Below, one piece after another: positions 16,174 to 26,155 of a stretch of DNA of 51,182 nt. The first letter of the stretch is position 1. Each line of letters starts with the position of its first letter. The notes under the pieces are model-generated. The model was given only the letters and a program-made list of their open reading frames with translations, did not search any database and had not been told where the DNA came from. The position numbers and the translations under genes were made by a program. The stretch is from Nitrospinales bacterium (GTDB taxonomy: Bacteria; Nitrospinota_A; UBA7883; JACRGQ01), in contig JAHFEK010000019.1 of the NCBI GenBank assembly GCA_023248495.1, positions 1 to 51,182 of the forward strand. The letters are read 5' to 3'.

Positions 16174-19100
16174 ATGAGCAAGGTGTTTGGATACGTCCGG
16201 ATCGCCGTGGCAACCGTCCTGTTGGCCGGGGGGGTTGGTTTTGGGGCAATGGAATTTGCCAAATACAGCATCAACCTCAACGACTACCGCTCCCGGATAA
16301 TCGGCGAGATCGCGCGGGTATCGGGTGTCCAAGCCGGTTTCGAGCGGCTGGAGTGGCTGCCGTACCGCCCCGGCGTGGCGGCCATCCTTCCCACCGCGGG
16401 CAAAAACGGCATGACTATCCGCGCCAGCAGGCTGGAGGCGGTCATCTCGCTGCCGTCACTGCTGTTCGGATCGCCCCGGCTTTCCCGCCTCTCCATCGAC
16501 GGTCTTGTGGTGACCGCCGAGCGGAACGAAAAAGGAGAATGGAATTTCGACCGGCTGTTTACCGGCGGAAAAAAGGGGGGCGGGACGCCCGCGTTGCCGG
16601 ATAACATTTTAGTCACCAACGGCAATGTGATCTTGTCGGATGCGTATGCCCCGCGCCATACCGCAGTTTTTGATGAACCGCGTCAAACGGCCTACGATAG
16701 CGGCGCGGTCAAAGAATATTTTGAAGAAGAGAACAACGGACAAGGATTGACGCCGCACCTTACCCCGTCTGATCCGGCCGGTCCATCGAGCTTCTTTCTT
16801 GCCCGGGCGGACGAATCGGCCGAAAAAGAACCCGTTGAACCGCCACCGGCGAAATTGCTGCTGTTGCGGGGGATCAATCTGGATTTCCATGGCGGCCGGT
16901 GGGTGTTCCCCTCCTACATAAAATTCAAAACCGAACTGGTTGACCCGGCATTGCAAAAAAATCCGATCTATCGCCATCTCCAGCCGGGCAGGATGGAGCT
17001 TTCCCTGAAAAGCCGCATGGGCGCCCCCGACTGGGATTGGAGCGACTCGCTGACCAAGGGAACCATCACCGTCGATTCCGTATATTCGGGCAGTTTCGAC
17101 GCCTATCTGTCTGGCTGGCTGCCTGAACACTATTCCCGCAAGGTCTACGCGTTCAATTTTGAATTCGATGGCCGGCCGTCCAAGGAACTCGCTTTTCATG
17201 GATCGCTTTCCGCCCGCCCTATCGAGCCGACGGCCAATCCGGCGCTTTTTGCCGCCGCCGCGGTCGAACCCCGCCGGTTTAATATCACCGGCGCCATCCG
17301 GCCCAACAGAATTTCACTTGACCGCGTCGAGATATTCCTTCCCGAAGCCCGTCTCGATGTGCATTTGGAAATTGCCAACTACCGCAATCCCAACCCGGAC
17401 ATCAGCTTCCGGGCCACTACTTCGTTTGTGGAACTGGATAAACTGGACCGCCTCATACCCCCCGCGTACCTGAACGACCCGATTGTACGGTCAATACGCG
17501 CGAGTGTGGGAGCTGGCCGCTTTCGGGTAACAAACCTTATTTTCAATGGGCCCTATAGCTCGTTCATGCATATCGCCGACCTGGAAAACATGGAGCGGGT
17601 GTCGTGCCGGTTGGAACTGGAAGAGGTGAGCTTTCTCATCAAAGGAATGAAACAACCGGTGAGGGGAATCAAGGGAGTGATCGACCTCAAAGGAAACCTG
17701 ATTACTTTTCAAAACCTTTCGGCCCTCCACGGCCATAGCGCCATCACCAAACTTCATGGATCCATTTCAGGGTTACGAACCGCTCCGTATCTCGAAGCCG
17801 TGTTGACGGCGAATGTTGATATCGCCGAGTTGCGTGAAGAGGCTTTGAGGCGCATCGTATCCAAAAATCTGGACGAGATGATCGAGCCGGTACGGGATGT
17901 CGAAGGAACCGCCAGCGCCACCGTGAATGTGCATGCGGACCTGCTGGAACAACGAATCACGGAACTGGACGCGGATATCCTTTTTAACAACGTTGGTTTC
18001 CGCCATGACCAGTTCAAAGTCCCTATTTCGGGATTTAACGGCCTTTTTCATGTGACCCCGAACGACATTGAAATAAAAGATGCCGCCTTTAACGTCGAAA
18101 CGAGCGCTATCACCGTTAGCGGCGCGATACGCCGGTACACAGAGCCGGAATACGATATGGATATTAAAGTGGAGATCGCCGGCGCGATCCCACGCATGGA
18201 GGACAATCCGCTGATTGCAGAACGGTTGCGGGAGGGACTCACTGGAAACATAGTGGGAAACCTCGTCCTTTCCGGCACGATGGAGAACCTCGCCTTCCAT
18301 GAAGAACTGAATCTGACCCAAGCAAACGTCAACCTCCTGGGGATTGTCGACAAACCGGCAAGCCGGCCTTTGAACATTTCCACCAGAGGAACATTACAAG
18401 GCGGCAACCGTCTCATCATTGATGAAGGACGCGTCGATTTCGGCAATTCCCACATCAAATTCAACGGCACGGCGCCGGACACGCATTCATGGAAAGCCTA
18501 CGATTTCCGCGCAAACGTGGAAACGGTCGATCTGGCAGACGGCCCCGTCTACATCAAGGATTTTAGAAAAGGAATGGTGACCGGCAAGGTGAACGGGGAA
18601 GTACACATAACCGACGGCGGAAAGGAACCCGCGGCCAGCGGAACACTGAAAGCAAAAATAGGAAATATTGATCTGGGACAGCTTGAACACCTTAAGAATA
18701 CGCTCCCGCTGCTGGGTTACCTAAAATTGGAGGGAAACGTCAAGGGGGATGTATCGGTTCGCTTCTCACCCGGGGTTTGGCCGAAATTCCACGGCTGGTT
18801 GAGCGGCGAAAAAGTCGGCTTTTACACAATACTCCCCCACAAATTCCAGAATTTGGCCGGCACGGTCAGGCTGAAGGGAGACTTGATCACATTCACCGGC
18901 ATCCCGTTTACCAGCGGCAACTGCGTTGCCGAGGCCAGCGGCTCCGTTTCCATCAATAAAAAGACGGTTCTCCGCCTGGATGTGAGGGCAAAAAAACTTG
19001 ATCTGGCCGACGTGGTCTGGATGGAAGGGGCGCCCGACCCGTGGTGGACCGAGGAACCTCAAGTGAACCCCGAACTGTTCGTCCAGGCCCACTCGAGTTC

Positions 19101-19947
19101 CGGCACGCTCGGCTTCATTCCCTATGGCGACCTTGACCTTGATATGCATTATTACCGCGACCAGTTCACATTCAATACGGTACGTTTCAACTCGTATCAT
19201 GGGAAATGCGACGCAACGGGCGGCTTGAACGTGGAGCCGCAAAAGCCGTTATTTACCACCGAGATGAAGGTGAGCGGGGTTGAGATGGAGCCGATGATAA
19301 AAGATTTCTGGCCACATTTAAAAAAGGTGACCGGCAGGCTAGACATGGAGGGAACCTTATACGGCGAGGGGCTGCGATGGGAAGACCTCCGCCACACATT
19401 GAATGGAACCATGCGGTTCGCGGCGGTGGACGGCCTCATAACCCAGCTCGCGGGCACGGGCGATATTCTTTCCGCGATCACCCCGTTGGAAAAACGGGGC
19501 GTCCGCCAAGGAGGAAGCGGCCTGCCATATACCAGCATCAAGGGAAATATGACCATTGAAAAGGGAACGGGGCATTCCGACGATCTTGTGATGGAGGGAG
19601 AGGTGGCGCGAATGTCGGCGGCGGGCGACTTCAACTTTAACAATGGCACGGTAAAGCTGTTTCTCGGCGTAAAACCGTTCACTTCGGTCGATACGATCAT
19701 TTCCCATATTCCAGTGGCGGGCCCCTTGCTCACCGGGGATCAAAAATCGCTTGTCATTTCCTATTACGACGTGTCCGGCCCGATGGATGATCCGGTTGTT
19801 ACGTCGGTGCCGGGCGAATCGGTTGCCCGCGCCATTTTAGGAATTTTCCAAAGAGTGCTGGAGACTCCGGCAAAGGCGCTCTCCACCGAAAAAGGGCTTG
19901 AAAACCGGAAAGAAAAGCAAACCGAAAAAACGCAGGGGAAAAACTAA
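16174..19947 (+). CDS. AsmA-family membrane-anchored protein, 1257 aa
   Basis: N-terminal transmembrane anchor (about 8-28), then SINLNDYRSRIIGEIARVSG, the start pattern of AsmA domains (NLNxYRxxI). Long beta-rich body with repeated LDL/GxL segments (TVETVDLADGPVYIKDF, RLDVRAKKLDLADVVW) and a C-terminal AsmA_2-like block (KGNMTIEKGTGHSDDLVMEGEVARMSAAGDFNFNNGTVKLFLGVKPF). AsmA/TamB/YhdP proteins span the periplasm and are implicated in lipid traffic to the outer membrane. The size fits a YhdP-like bridge. A Lys/Glu-rich tail ends the protein. Monocistronic or co-transcribed with the LOG gene 41 bases downstream. Confidence 0.8.
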   Translation: MSKVFGYVRIAVATVLLAGGVGFGAMEFAKYSINLNDYRSRIIGEIARVSGVQAGFERLEWLPYRPGVAAILPTAGKNGMTIRASRLEAVISLPSLLFGSPRLSRLSIDGLVVTAERNEKGEWNFDRLFTGGKKGGGTPALPDNILVTNGNVILSDAYAPRHTAVFDEPRQTAYDSGAVKEYFEEENNGQGLTPHLTPSDPAGPSSFFLARADESAEKEPVEPPPAKLLLLRGINLDFHGGRWVFPSYIKFKTELVDPALQKNPIYRHLQPGRMELSLKSRMGAPDWDWSDSLTKGTITVDSVYSGSFDAYLSGWLPEHYSRKVYAFNFEFDGRPSKELAFHGSLSARPIEPTANPALFAAAAVEPRRFNITGAIRPNRISLDRVEIFLPEARLDVHLEIANYRNPNPDISFRATTSFVELDKLDRLIPPAYLNDPIVRSIRASVGAGRFRVTNLIFNGPYSSFMHIADLENMERVSCRLELEEVSFLIKGMKQPVRGIKGVIDLKGNLITFQNLSALHGHSAITKLHGSISGLRTAPYLEAVLTANVDIAELREEALRRIVSKNLDEMIEPVRDVEGTASATVNVHADLLEQRITELDADILFNNVGFRHDQFKVPISGFNGLFHVTPNDIEIKDAAFNVETSAITVSGAIRRYTEPEYDMDIKVEIAGAIPRMEDNPLIAERLREGLTGNIVGNLVLSGTMENLAFHEELNLTQANVNLLGIVDKPASRPLNISTRGTLQGGNRLIIDEGRVDFGNSHIKFNGTAPDTHSWKAYDFRANVETVDLADGPVYIKDFRKGMVTGKVNGEVHITDGGKEPAASGTLKAKIGNIDLGQLEHLKNTLPLLGYLKLEGNVKGDVSVRFSPGVWPKFHGWLSGEKVGFYTILPHKFQNLAGTVRLKGDLITFTGIPFTSGNCVAEASGSVSINKKTVLRLDVRAKKLDLADVVWMEGAPDPWWTEEPQVNPELFVQAHSSSGTLGFIPYGDLDLDMHYYRDQFTFNTVRFNSYHGKCDATGGLNVEPQKPLFTTEMKVSGVEMEPMIKDFWPHLKKVTGRLDMEGTLYGEGLRWEDLRHTLNGTMRFAAVDGLITQLAGTGDILSAITPLEKRGVRQGGSGLPYTSIKGNMTIEKGTGHSDDLVMEGEVARMSAAGDFNFNNGTVKLFLGVKPFTSVDTIISHIPVAGPLLTGDQKSLVISYYDVSGPMDDPVVTSVPGESVARAILGIFQRVLETPAKALSTEKGLENRKEKQTEKTQGKN

Positions 19948-19988
19948 AGTCTATTGTTTAACCCGCCGCTGATGCTAGAATTCGACAA

Positions 19989-20711
19989 ATGACAGGAAAA
20001 TTTGACCGCAAAGCCGAATTGGAGAAAAAGGGAGAGATCGTCTCCCATCTGTACCATAACCTTCCCGAAGGCCTTTCGGATGAAGATATCAACCGTCTCA
20101 AAAACATCGTATCGGAGTTCGCCACCGGTTTCCGGCTGATGATGGATAAAGGTCCATATGTGACGGTCTTTGGTTCCAGCCGCGTCAGGGTCGGCTCGAC
20201 TGAATACCAGATTGGATTGGAGCTTGGGCAGCTGCTGGCGAAGGCGGGCTATTCCGTGCTTACCGGTGGCGGGCCGGGGGTGATGGAAGCGGTCAATCGG
20301 GGAGCGCACGAGGCGAACGGCCATTCGGCGGGAATCAACATTTTTCTTCCGGAGGAGCAGAAGGCGAATCCCTATATCGAACCGGCCATCACAATGAACT
20401 ATTTTTTTGTCCGTAAAGTGTTGCTGCTCAAATACTCAACCGCGTTCATCTTCATGCCCGGGGGTTTCGGCACGCTGGACGAGTTGTTTGAAACCGTTAC
20501 GCTGGTGCAAACGAAAAAAATAGCCGCCTTCCCCGTCATCCTTATCGGCAAAGAATTCTGGAACGGCTTGATCGACTGGATTCATTTAAAGTTGAAGGAT
20601 GGAAATATGATAAGCCCCGCCGATGTTAACTGCATTTATTTGGCCGACACCGCCGAGGAGGCCGTTGAAATAATGGTGAAGAAGGCCCCTTTGTATGGCC
20701 CACGCGCCTAA
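19989..20711 (+). CDS. LOG/TIGR00730-family Rossmann-fold protein
   Basis: 240 aa. Signature motifs GGGPGVMEAVNRGAHE and PGGFGTLDELFE define the family once called lysine decarboxylases, now known to include cytokinin nucleoside-5'-monophosphate phosphoribohydrolases (LOG) and PpnN-like nucleosidases. The N-terminal helical extension (about 1-50) is longer than in small LOG proteins, closer to the YgdH/PpnN side, though without its regulatory domain. It likely hydrolyses nucleoside monophosphates. It is followed by a histidine kinase gene after 108 bases. Confidence 0.85.
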   Translation: MTGKFDRKAELEKKGEIVSHLYHNLPEGLSDEDINRLKNIVSEFATGFRLMMDKGPYVTVFGSSRVRVGSTEYQIGLELGQLLAKAGYSVLTGGGPGVMEAVNRGAHEANGHSAGINIFLPEEQKANPYIEPAITMNYFFVRKVLLLKYSTAFIFMPGGFGTLDELFETVTLVQTKKIAAFPVILIGKEFWNGLIDWIHLKLKDGNMISPADVNCIYLADTAEEAVEIMVKKAPLYGPRA

Positions 20712-20819
20712 TAGGGTTTGTTCAGCCAGTATCCGCGCATGCCGCCGCATGATGGCCGGTACACGCGCCAGCCCGCGGAAAAGCGGCGCGTTTCACTTAG
20801 TTGATAGGGCCATGGAACA

Positions 20820-21995
20820 ATGCTGATGCGGTTGGACGAATTGTTGCACCGCTACGGAGACGTGATTTTGCGGCAGTTTGTGGCGCGTCTGCAGCGGGTA
20901 TCGGAATCGTACCGGCGGCGGCCCGAACACGAACTGCGGCAAGCCGGCAAAGTATCCTTCGATGCGTGCCTCGCTTTCATCCTTCGCGGCGATCCCGCCC
21001 CAATCAACCGGTTTATAGACGACCTTGTGCAAAGGCGGAGCGCCGCCGGCTTCAAACTGGAAGAAGTGCAGGAAGCTTTCCAGCTGCTCCGTGACATCAT
21101 CCGTCCCATCATCGTTGAACATATGCCCCGTGAAGAAATTAACGCGGCGCTGGAGTTGGTGGATGAATGCGCGAATTACAATATCCGCCGGTTCAGTGGA
21201 AAATTCCTTGCCCGGCAGGAAAACGATACGCGGGCGGCAAATCTGATGCTATCCGCCGCGCTGGAAGACCTCAAGCGGGAGCGTGCCAGCGCGGTTGCCG
21301 CCAATAAGCTCAAAGATCAATTCCTGGCCAATGTATCGCACGAGCTTAAAACGCCGCTGACCGGCATCATCGGCTTCAGCAAGATATTGATGAGTATGGA
21401 GGGCGGCGATAAAAAAACAAAGGATAAATTGCGCGTCATCCACGAACAGGGGCGGTCTTTGCTGCGCATGATAAACACATTGCTCCTCATTTCCGAGATC
21501 AACGCCGGCGCCATACAGCTCAGCCGCGACGCGGTGGATTTCAGGGATCTGGTGGACTTGGCTGTTCAAAACATAAAAAAACTCAAAATCGCGGAAAACC
21601 ACGCGATCAGCTTTATCGTTGAAGGCGACATACCCATCGTTATCTGCGATTCGGAAAAGATGATGGAAGTGGTGTTCGAGCTGCTTCTCAACAGCCTTAA
21701 ATTTTCCGAGCCGGAGGCGGAAGTGCGGTTGCGTCTGTACCGTAACGGCGCCCAAATGACGCTGGAAGTGATTGACGAGGGGGTGGGAATCGACGCGGAA
21801 GAGTTCAATCGCATTTTCTCGGCGTTCTACCAGCTTGACGGATCCATCACGCGCAAATACGGCGGCAATGGCTTGGGGCTTACCATGATTAAAAAAGTAA
21901 TCGAGTTGCATAACGGATCAGTCCATGTTGCCAGCAATTCGGGAAAAGGAAGTACCTTTACGGTGTCCTTCCCCATGCTGCAAACACCGGCCTGA
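20820..21995 (+). CDS. Soluble histidine kinase with RsbRD-like N-terminal domain
   Basis: 391 aa, no transmembrane helix. The N-terminal all-helical domain (about 5-135) resembles the RsbR N-terminal (RsbRD_N) sensor. A short coiled linker leads to HisKA with the phospho-His in NVSHELKTPL (H174), then HATPase_c with N box ELLLNSLKFSEPE, G1 DEGVGIDAEEF and G2 GGNGLGLTMIKK. No receiver is fused. The nearest receivers are those at 1-252 and 27321. The start at 20820 has only a weak ribosome-binding site. Convergent with the membrane kinase gene at 22010. Confidence 0.88.
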   Translation: MLMRLDELLHRYGDVILRQFVARLQRVSESYRRRPEHELRQAGKVSFDACLAFILRGDPAPINRFIDDLVQRRSAAGFKLEEVQEAFQLLRDIIRPIIVEHMPREEINAALELVDECANYNIRRFSGKFLARQENDTRAANLMLSAALEDLKRERASAVAANKLKDQFLANVSHELKTPLTGIIGFSKILMSMEGGDKKTKDKLRVIHEQGRSLLRMINTLLLISEINAGAIQLSRDAVDFRDLVDLAVQNIKKLKIAENHAISFIVEGDIPIVICDSEKMMEVVFELLLNSLKFSEPEAEVRLRLYRNGAQMTLEVIDEGVGIDAEEFNRIFSAFYQLDGSITRKYGGNGLGLTMIKKVIELHNGSVHVASNSGKGSTFTVSFPMLQTPA

Positions 21996-22009
21996 CCGGT
22001 CTGCAGCGG

Positions 22010-23629
22010 TTATCCGGCCTTGACAGTCTCCCCGCCAGCGGCTTTCGCGGGAAAATACACGGTGAACGTGGTGCCGCCAGCCGGCACGCTCGACAACATG
22101 ACCGTTCCGCCATGCATCTCCGTTAGTTCTTTAACAAGATTCAACCCCAACCCGGTTCCGGCATGTTTGCGGTTATCGGAACTATCCACCTGCTGGAAAC
22201 GGTCCCATATGCGGGCGTGGTATTCCTCCGGAATGCCAATACCGGTATCGCTGACGCTTATCCGGTAGCCGCCCGGCGCGGCGGCCACAGCGACCCGCAC
22301 CTCGCCTTGATCGGTGAATTTAATCGCGTTGCTCAACAAATTGATAACCACCTGCTTTACCTTGCGCCGATCACATTTGATAGGGGTATTTTCACCGGTA
22401 AAATCGGCTGTCAGGGGAAGATTTTTCTTTTTCGCCAATGAAGAGACGGAGAGAACACACTCGCGCACGATGCCCGCAAGATCGGCTTCTTCCAGGTCGA
22501 GCGTCATTTTGCCGGCCTCAATTTTTGCCAGGTCAAGCAGTTCGTTTATCAGATCGAGCAGATGGCGGCTGGATCCGAGCACCCGCACAAGCATTTCACG
22601 GGCTTCCAAAAACCACTCGTCGTTATTTTTCAAGTCCTCCCAATCTTCAATGATCTGATCGGTGAAATTGATCATGGCGTTGAGCGGCGTCCGCAGTTCG
22701 TGGCTCATGCTGGCAAGAAATTGGCTTTTGGCCTGGTCGGCCTTTTGCAGCAACGTGTTGGCGCGCTTGAGTTCTTCGTTGTTTTTAACGATTTCCCTTT
22801 GCATCTCCTCGCGCTCTTGCAGCAGTTGGGTCAGCTTCTGGCGGCTTTCTTCCAGCTTATCCCTTTCATTTTCCAGACGGTCGGCCATATCGTTGAACGA
22901 GCGAGCCAATTCTCCCACCTCGTCGTTGGATATTACGCGTGTGCGGATAGTCAGGTTTCCCTTGCCCAGTTCCTCGGTGGCGTTCAACAGGCTGTCAATC
23001 GGTTTGAGAATGCTATCGATGGTTTTAAACACGAGCGCGAATCCAATGAGGGCAATAAATCCCGTTACGATGATTTCACGCCGCACAATCGATTTCGCCG
23101 CGCCGGTGGCAAGGGTGAGCATCCCCTCGAAAAGAACATATTTGTTGCTAATCAACTTTTCCACGTCTTCGCGCAGGGAGGGGAGTATTGTATTCACCTT
23201 TTGGGCGCTGAGAAGCACCGATGACGAAAATCCTTCCCCGCCGAGCAGTTGCCTGGCGCCGCTCCTGGCCGCCACAAAATATTCATGGAATGACTTTTTG
23301 ATCTTTTCGTACCGTGCCGCATTCCCCGGATCGCCATGAATCATCGCGGCGATGTGATCGTCAAACTCGTGGGATATCTGTTCGGCCTGGACGATCAGCG
23401 CCGGCTCCCGCTGGGCCGCGGCATCGTTGAAAGACTGTTCAATCTCATTCAAGTTGTTCTTTAACGCCACGGTATGGCGAAGGGTCTCGACTTCGTTGGA
23501 ATCGAGATAGCGGCTTATGCGCATGGAACCGAGGTAGGTGGTGGCGACGCTGGCCGCCATGATGACGAGGAAAAAGAGCAACAGGCCCCACAGCTTCCGG
23601 TGAATGGTAAGGCGAAAAGGCAATTTCAC
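22010..23629 (-). CDS. Membrane sensor histidine kinase (HAMP-HisKA-HATPase)
   Basis: 539 aa from GTG at 23629 (GGAG about 8 bases upstream). TM1 is about 12-34; a helical periplasmic sensor of some 150 residues follows; TM2 about 185-203; HAMP 203-256; a coiled coil 255-305; HisKA with H310 in SMSHELRTPL; then HATPase with LLSNAIKFTDQG, DTGIGIPEE and GTGLGLNLVKEL. It is the last gene after the porin and PBP-like genes, only 12 bases from the latter, so it may sense the ligand those proteins handle or respond to the PBP-like protein. No cognate regulator is adjacent. Confidence 0.92.
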   Translation of the reverse strand: MKLPFRLTIHRKLWGLLLFFLVIMAASVATTYLGSMRISRYLDSNEVETLRHTVALKNNLNEIEQSFNDAAAQREPALIVQAEQISHEFDDHIAAMIHGDPGNAARYEKIKKSFHEYFVAARSGARQLLGGEGFSSSVLLSAQKVNTILPSLREDVEKLISNKYVLFEGMLTLATGAAKSIVRREIIVTGFIALIGFALVFKTIDSILKPIDSLLNATEELGKGNLTIRTRVISNDEVGELARSFNDMADRLENERDKLEESRQKLTQLLQEREEMQREIVKNNEELKRANTLLQKADQAKSQFLASMSHELRTPLNAMINFTDQIIEDWEDLKNNDEWFLEAREMLVRVLGSSRHLLDLINELLDLAKIEAGKMTLDLEEADLAGIVRECVLSVSSLAKKKNLPLTADFTGENTPIKCDRRKVKQVVINLLSNAIKFTDQGEVRVAVAAAPGGYRISVSDTGIGIPEEYHARIWDRFQQVDSSDNRKHAGTGLGLNLVKELTEMHGGTVMLSSVPAGGTTFTVYFPAKAAGGETVKAG

Positions 23630-23641
23630 CTTGAACTCCGG

Positions 23642-24079
23642 TTACTTCATTCCACTGATGGTAACAACCTTGACGCCGGGAAGAATGCCGTCGGAATCAA
23701 CGAACGCTATACCCGCTTTGTTTTGGGATACGAATTTGACCGCCTCGTTTTCGGCGCTAAGCGTCAACGGGGGCTGGCCCTTGCCTGAAAAAATCATCCG
23801 CACCCAATACAGGCGGTACGATTCCTCGGACTTGTCCAGCACATTGGTGAAGAACTCCCGCCGGAGATGGCTTTCGGCGGGAAGATCCACCGGTATGGCC
23901 GGTGAGCCGTTTTGAAATTGCTTTTTTTTGCCGAGATAGATCATTTCAATTTCGGCCTTGCTGATGGTTGCCAGGGGATTATCCTTGTTTACGATCACTA
24001 CCATCTCGGCAAAGGCGGGGCGAACAAATCCCAGCAGGGCCGCAATGACCAACAACGGGAACATCCGTTTCATAATCAT
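23642..24079 (-). CDS. Periplasmic PBP-like (PstS-type) small protein
   Basis: 145 aa with signal peptide (ending RPAFA-EMV). The mature 120 residues contain VIVNKDNPLATISKAEIEMIYLGKKKQF, typical of the N-terminal part of phosphate-binding PstS-like proteins, and RLYWVRMIFSGKGQPP and FVSQNKAGIAFVDSD of the PBP-like_2 family. It is much shorter than a full PstS (about 300 aa), so it is a one-lobe relative, often found beside sensor kinases. 5 bases after the porin stop, 12 before the kinase start. Confidence 0.85.
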   Translation of the reverse strand: MIMKRMFPLLVIAALLGFVRPAFAEMVVIVNKDNPLATISKAEIEMIYLGKKKQFQNGSPAIPVDLPAESHLRREFFTNVLDKSEESYRLYWVRMIFSGKGQPPLTLSAENEAVKFVSQNKAGIAFVDSDGILPGVKVVTISGMK

Positions 24080-24084
24080 CCCAC

Positions 24085-25161
24085 TCAGAAAAAGAGTGTT
24101 ACCGCAAACCGAAAATCCGTGTAATTTTTTGGATTAGCTTCCAGCGTATTCGGGTCGACGCCGATATCCCGATTGCCCGCGCCGCGGGTATGATCGGCAA
24201 CTTCCGCTTTGAAAATGAGGTTGTCCAATGGCATATAGTTGACGCCGACGATCTGCTCGGTCCAACCATCGCCCGCCGACGAAGTGTCAGGATCCGTCTG
24301 TTCATAGCGATAATAAGGGGTAACTTGTTTGTTTACCGTATAGGAAAGCTGCCCATATGCGCCGGTATCCACCGTGCCGCCGACATCCGAACTGGCGTAT
24401 TCAAAAAGAGCGCCCAAGTCCCCGGCGCCGGTGGCGAACATGAGTCCCCACGTGGTATGGCTGGTAGCGAGGCGCGAAGCCGATTCGGCCTTCTCACCGC
24501 TGTAGAAAGAAGCCGCCAGACTTGTCTTTTCCACGGGTTGAATGGCAATACGGCCGCCAAACGCCTTATTCCGGTTGCTGTCATGCTCCGCATCGTTCAC
24601 GGTTGGCAAGTTTTCCCCGTTTCCCACGTAGAAAATATATTCCACGATGGTATTGCCATACTCCCTGACACCCAGCACGTTGACACCGGTCGTCCATTTG
24701 GGAAACATGGAGGTGCCGCCACGCTCGTGCTGGCGATAAATTGTCCGCGGAATGCCGAACGAAAGAAACACCGGCGTGGCATCGTGCACTTCGTTGAAAT
24801 AACCGAAGGGAGTGAGCGCTTTGCCGAACCGGAACTGCAAGAGGTCGTTATGGAAATATTGGATAAACGATTTTTCCACGATGATGTCCCCGCCGTTTGA
24901 TACCGCGGTGTTCACCCCGTGATCGAACTCGATGTGGAAATGACCGGAGATTCGCTCATCCACCGGCACATCCAAAAGGAAGCTTAAGTGGTGCTGGTGA
25001 AAAGCGCCGTTCGGGTTATCGGCGTTGTTACTGCTTTGGGTATACTCAAGATCGATAAAGCCGTTAAGGGTTATTTTAGAAAAGTCGACGGCGTATGCGC
25101 TGCCAGCGCCGCCCAGCGGCAATAACATTGCCAACGCCAATGCCACGAATATTTTTCTCAA
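24085..25161 (-). CDS. Outer-membrane porin-like beta-barrel
   Basis: 358 aa from TTG at 25161. Signal peptide (ending GSAYA-VDF). The mature protein is made of alternating beta strands with aromatic girdles and ends with a strand terminating in LFF, the BamA recognition signal. GFIDLEYTQSS, FRFGKALTPFGYFNEVHDA, WTTGVNVLG and FKAEVADHTRG resemble the OprO/OprP (Phosphate-selective porin) superfamily and related single-barrel porins. It is the first gene of a porin/PBP-like/kinase run. Substrate unknown; phosphate or another oxyanion is inference only. Confidence 0.8.
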   Translation of the reverse strand: MRKIFVALALAMLLPLGGAGSAYAVDFSKITLNGFIDLEYTQSSNNADNPNGAFHQHHLSFLLDVPVDERISGHFHIEFDHGVNTAVSNGGDIIVEKSFIQYFHNDLLQFRFGKALTPFGYFNEVHDATPVFLSFGIPRTIYRQHERGGTSMFPKWTTGVNVLGVREYGNTIVEYIFYVGNGENLPTVNDAEHDSNRNKAFGGRIAIQPVEKTSLAASFYSGEKAESASRLATSHTTWGLMFATGAGDLGALFEYASSDVGGTVDTGAYGQLSYTVNKQVTPYYRYEQTDPDTSSAGDGWTEQIVGVNYMPLDNLIFKAEVADHTRGAGNRDIGVDPNTLEANPKNYTDFRFAVTLFF

Positions 25162-25262
25162 GCCTTCCCCCGATTATCTATGTGGAAAAGTCTAACACAA
25201 ACGGCCGTGGACCGCGCCACACATATCGGCGGCGCATGGCAATTACACGTATCGGTACCGGC

Positions 25263-26114
25263 TTAGTCGCCGAATCCGCCAGCGCCATGACATGCGGCGC
25301 AACCTTGGCTGTTTTCCTTCCGATGGGTCCATGTATTCTTCCAACTGGTGTAGCTATTGGTAATCGCGCCGCTATGGCACCACGCGCAATCGTACCCGGA
25401 ATAGTGCTGAGTGTGGCAACCGCTGGCGTTGCAGCCGCTGGTCACGACCGTGTGTCCGCCACCCCATTTACCGCCGGTACCGGCCGTATTCACCTTGTAG
25501 TAGTGGCATTTTTCGCAAGCCTTCTGCCGCGTGGCATCGTTCTTGTGGCTGGTTGGAAAAATGGACAATGTTGTCAGGGGGTCGTGCTTAACCGGATCGT
25601 GGCAGTCGGTGCAGACCCCTTTAAGCGCGATGTGCCACTTGGTGGTGTCGGTTAATTTTAGGTTCTTGCGCCAGCCGGCTATTCTTACCGCATCGGTTGC
25701 GGTGGGCTCCGGCGTCAGGCTATGGCATTTGTTGCATTGCTCGCCGGTCTTGTTTGTGACATGGTTGAAGTTGGTGGCCAGCGAGGTGTATTTCGAAAAC
25801 GGATGGCAACCGCTTTGTGCGCAAATGGCATTGCTGTCGACGGAATGGCAGTCGTTGCAGACAGCCGTGCTATGGGGGGCGGTGGCGATCCATGTGGCGT
25901 GGGGAATCGTTTTTGTGTCAATGCCCATAGTGCTCATATCAACGGTGGTGGGGGTGGTCACGACGGGCGTGGTGGTGTCCCCGCTGCCTTCACCATCTTT
26001 GCCTCCTCCGCAAGCGGCAAGGGTAAAAGCAAGCATGAGAACGCAGCAAAGCCCGGTTAAGATTTTTGCGGTATGTTTCATGCTGTTGTCTTTCATTGCG
26101 ATGAGGCTGCGCAT
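25263..26114 (-). CDS. Eight-haem lipoprotein cytochrome c (copy 2)
   Basis: 283 aa from ATG at 26114, which has a GGGGAG ribosome-binding site; the ATG at 26081 would also leave the signal intact. Lipobox LAAC, then a Gly/Thr-rich linker. Haem sites: six CxxCH (CNDCH, CNKCH, CTDCH, CEKCH, CAWCH, CAACH) and two CX4CH (CAQSGCH, CNASGCH). A close paralogue is encoded directly upstream, sharing nearly every motif in order (HPFSKYT-LATNFNH, SL-PEPTATDAVRIAGWR, KGVCT-CHDPVKHDP). It lacks the roughly 30-residue insertion the other copy has before the seventh haem. Likely an envelope-surface electron carrier. Confidence 0.85.
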   Translation of the reverse strand: MRSLIAMKDNSMKHTAKILTGLCCVLMLAFTLAACGGGKDGEGSGDTTTPVVTTPTTVDMSTMGIDTKTIPHATWIATAPHSTAVCNDCHSVDSNAICAQSGCHPFSKYTSLATNFNHVTNKTGEQCNKCHSLTPEPTATDAVRIAGWRKNLKLTDTTKWHIALKGVCTDCHDPVKHDPLTTLSIFPTSHKNDATRQKACEKCHYYKVNTAGTGGKWGGGHTVVTSGCNASGCHTQHYSGYDCAWCHSGAITNSYTSWKNTWTHRKENSQGCAACHGAGGFGD

Positions 26115-26155
26115 TATCACTCCCCTCGGTGTTTCTTTTTCGTGCCGGCCCATTG

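Noticed and set aside
25173-25200. TTGTGT-N16-GATAAT on the minus strand before the porin gene
   Set aside because: A start site there would leave about five bases before the TTG start and cut off its ribosome-binding site, so it is probably chance.
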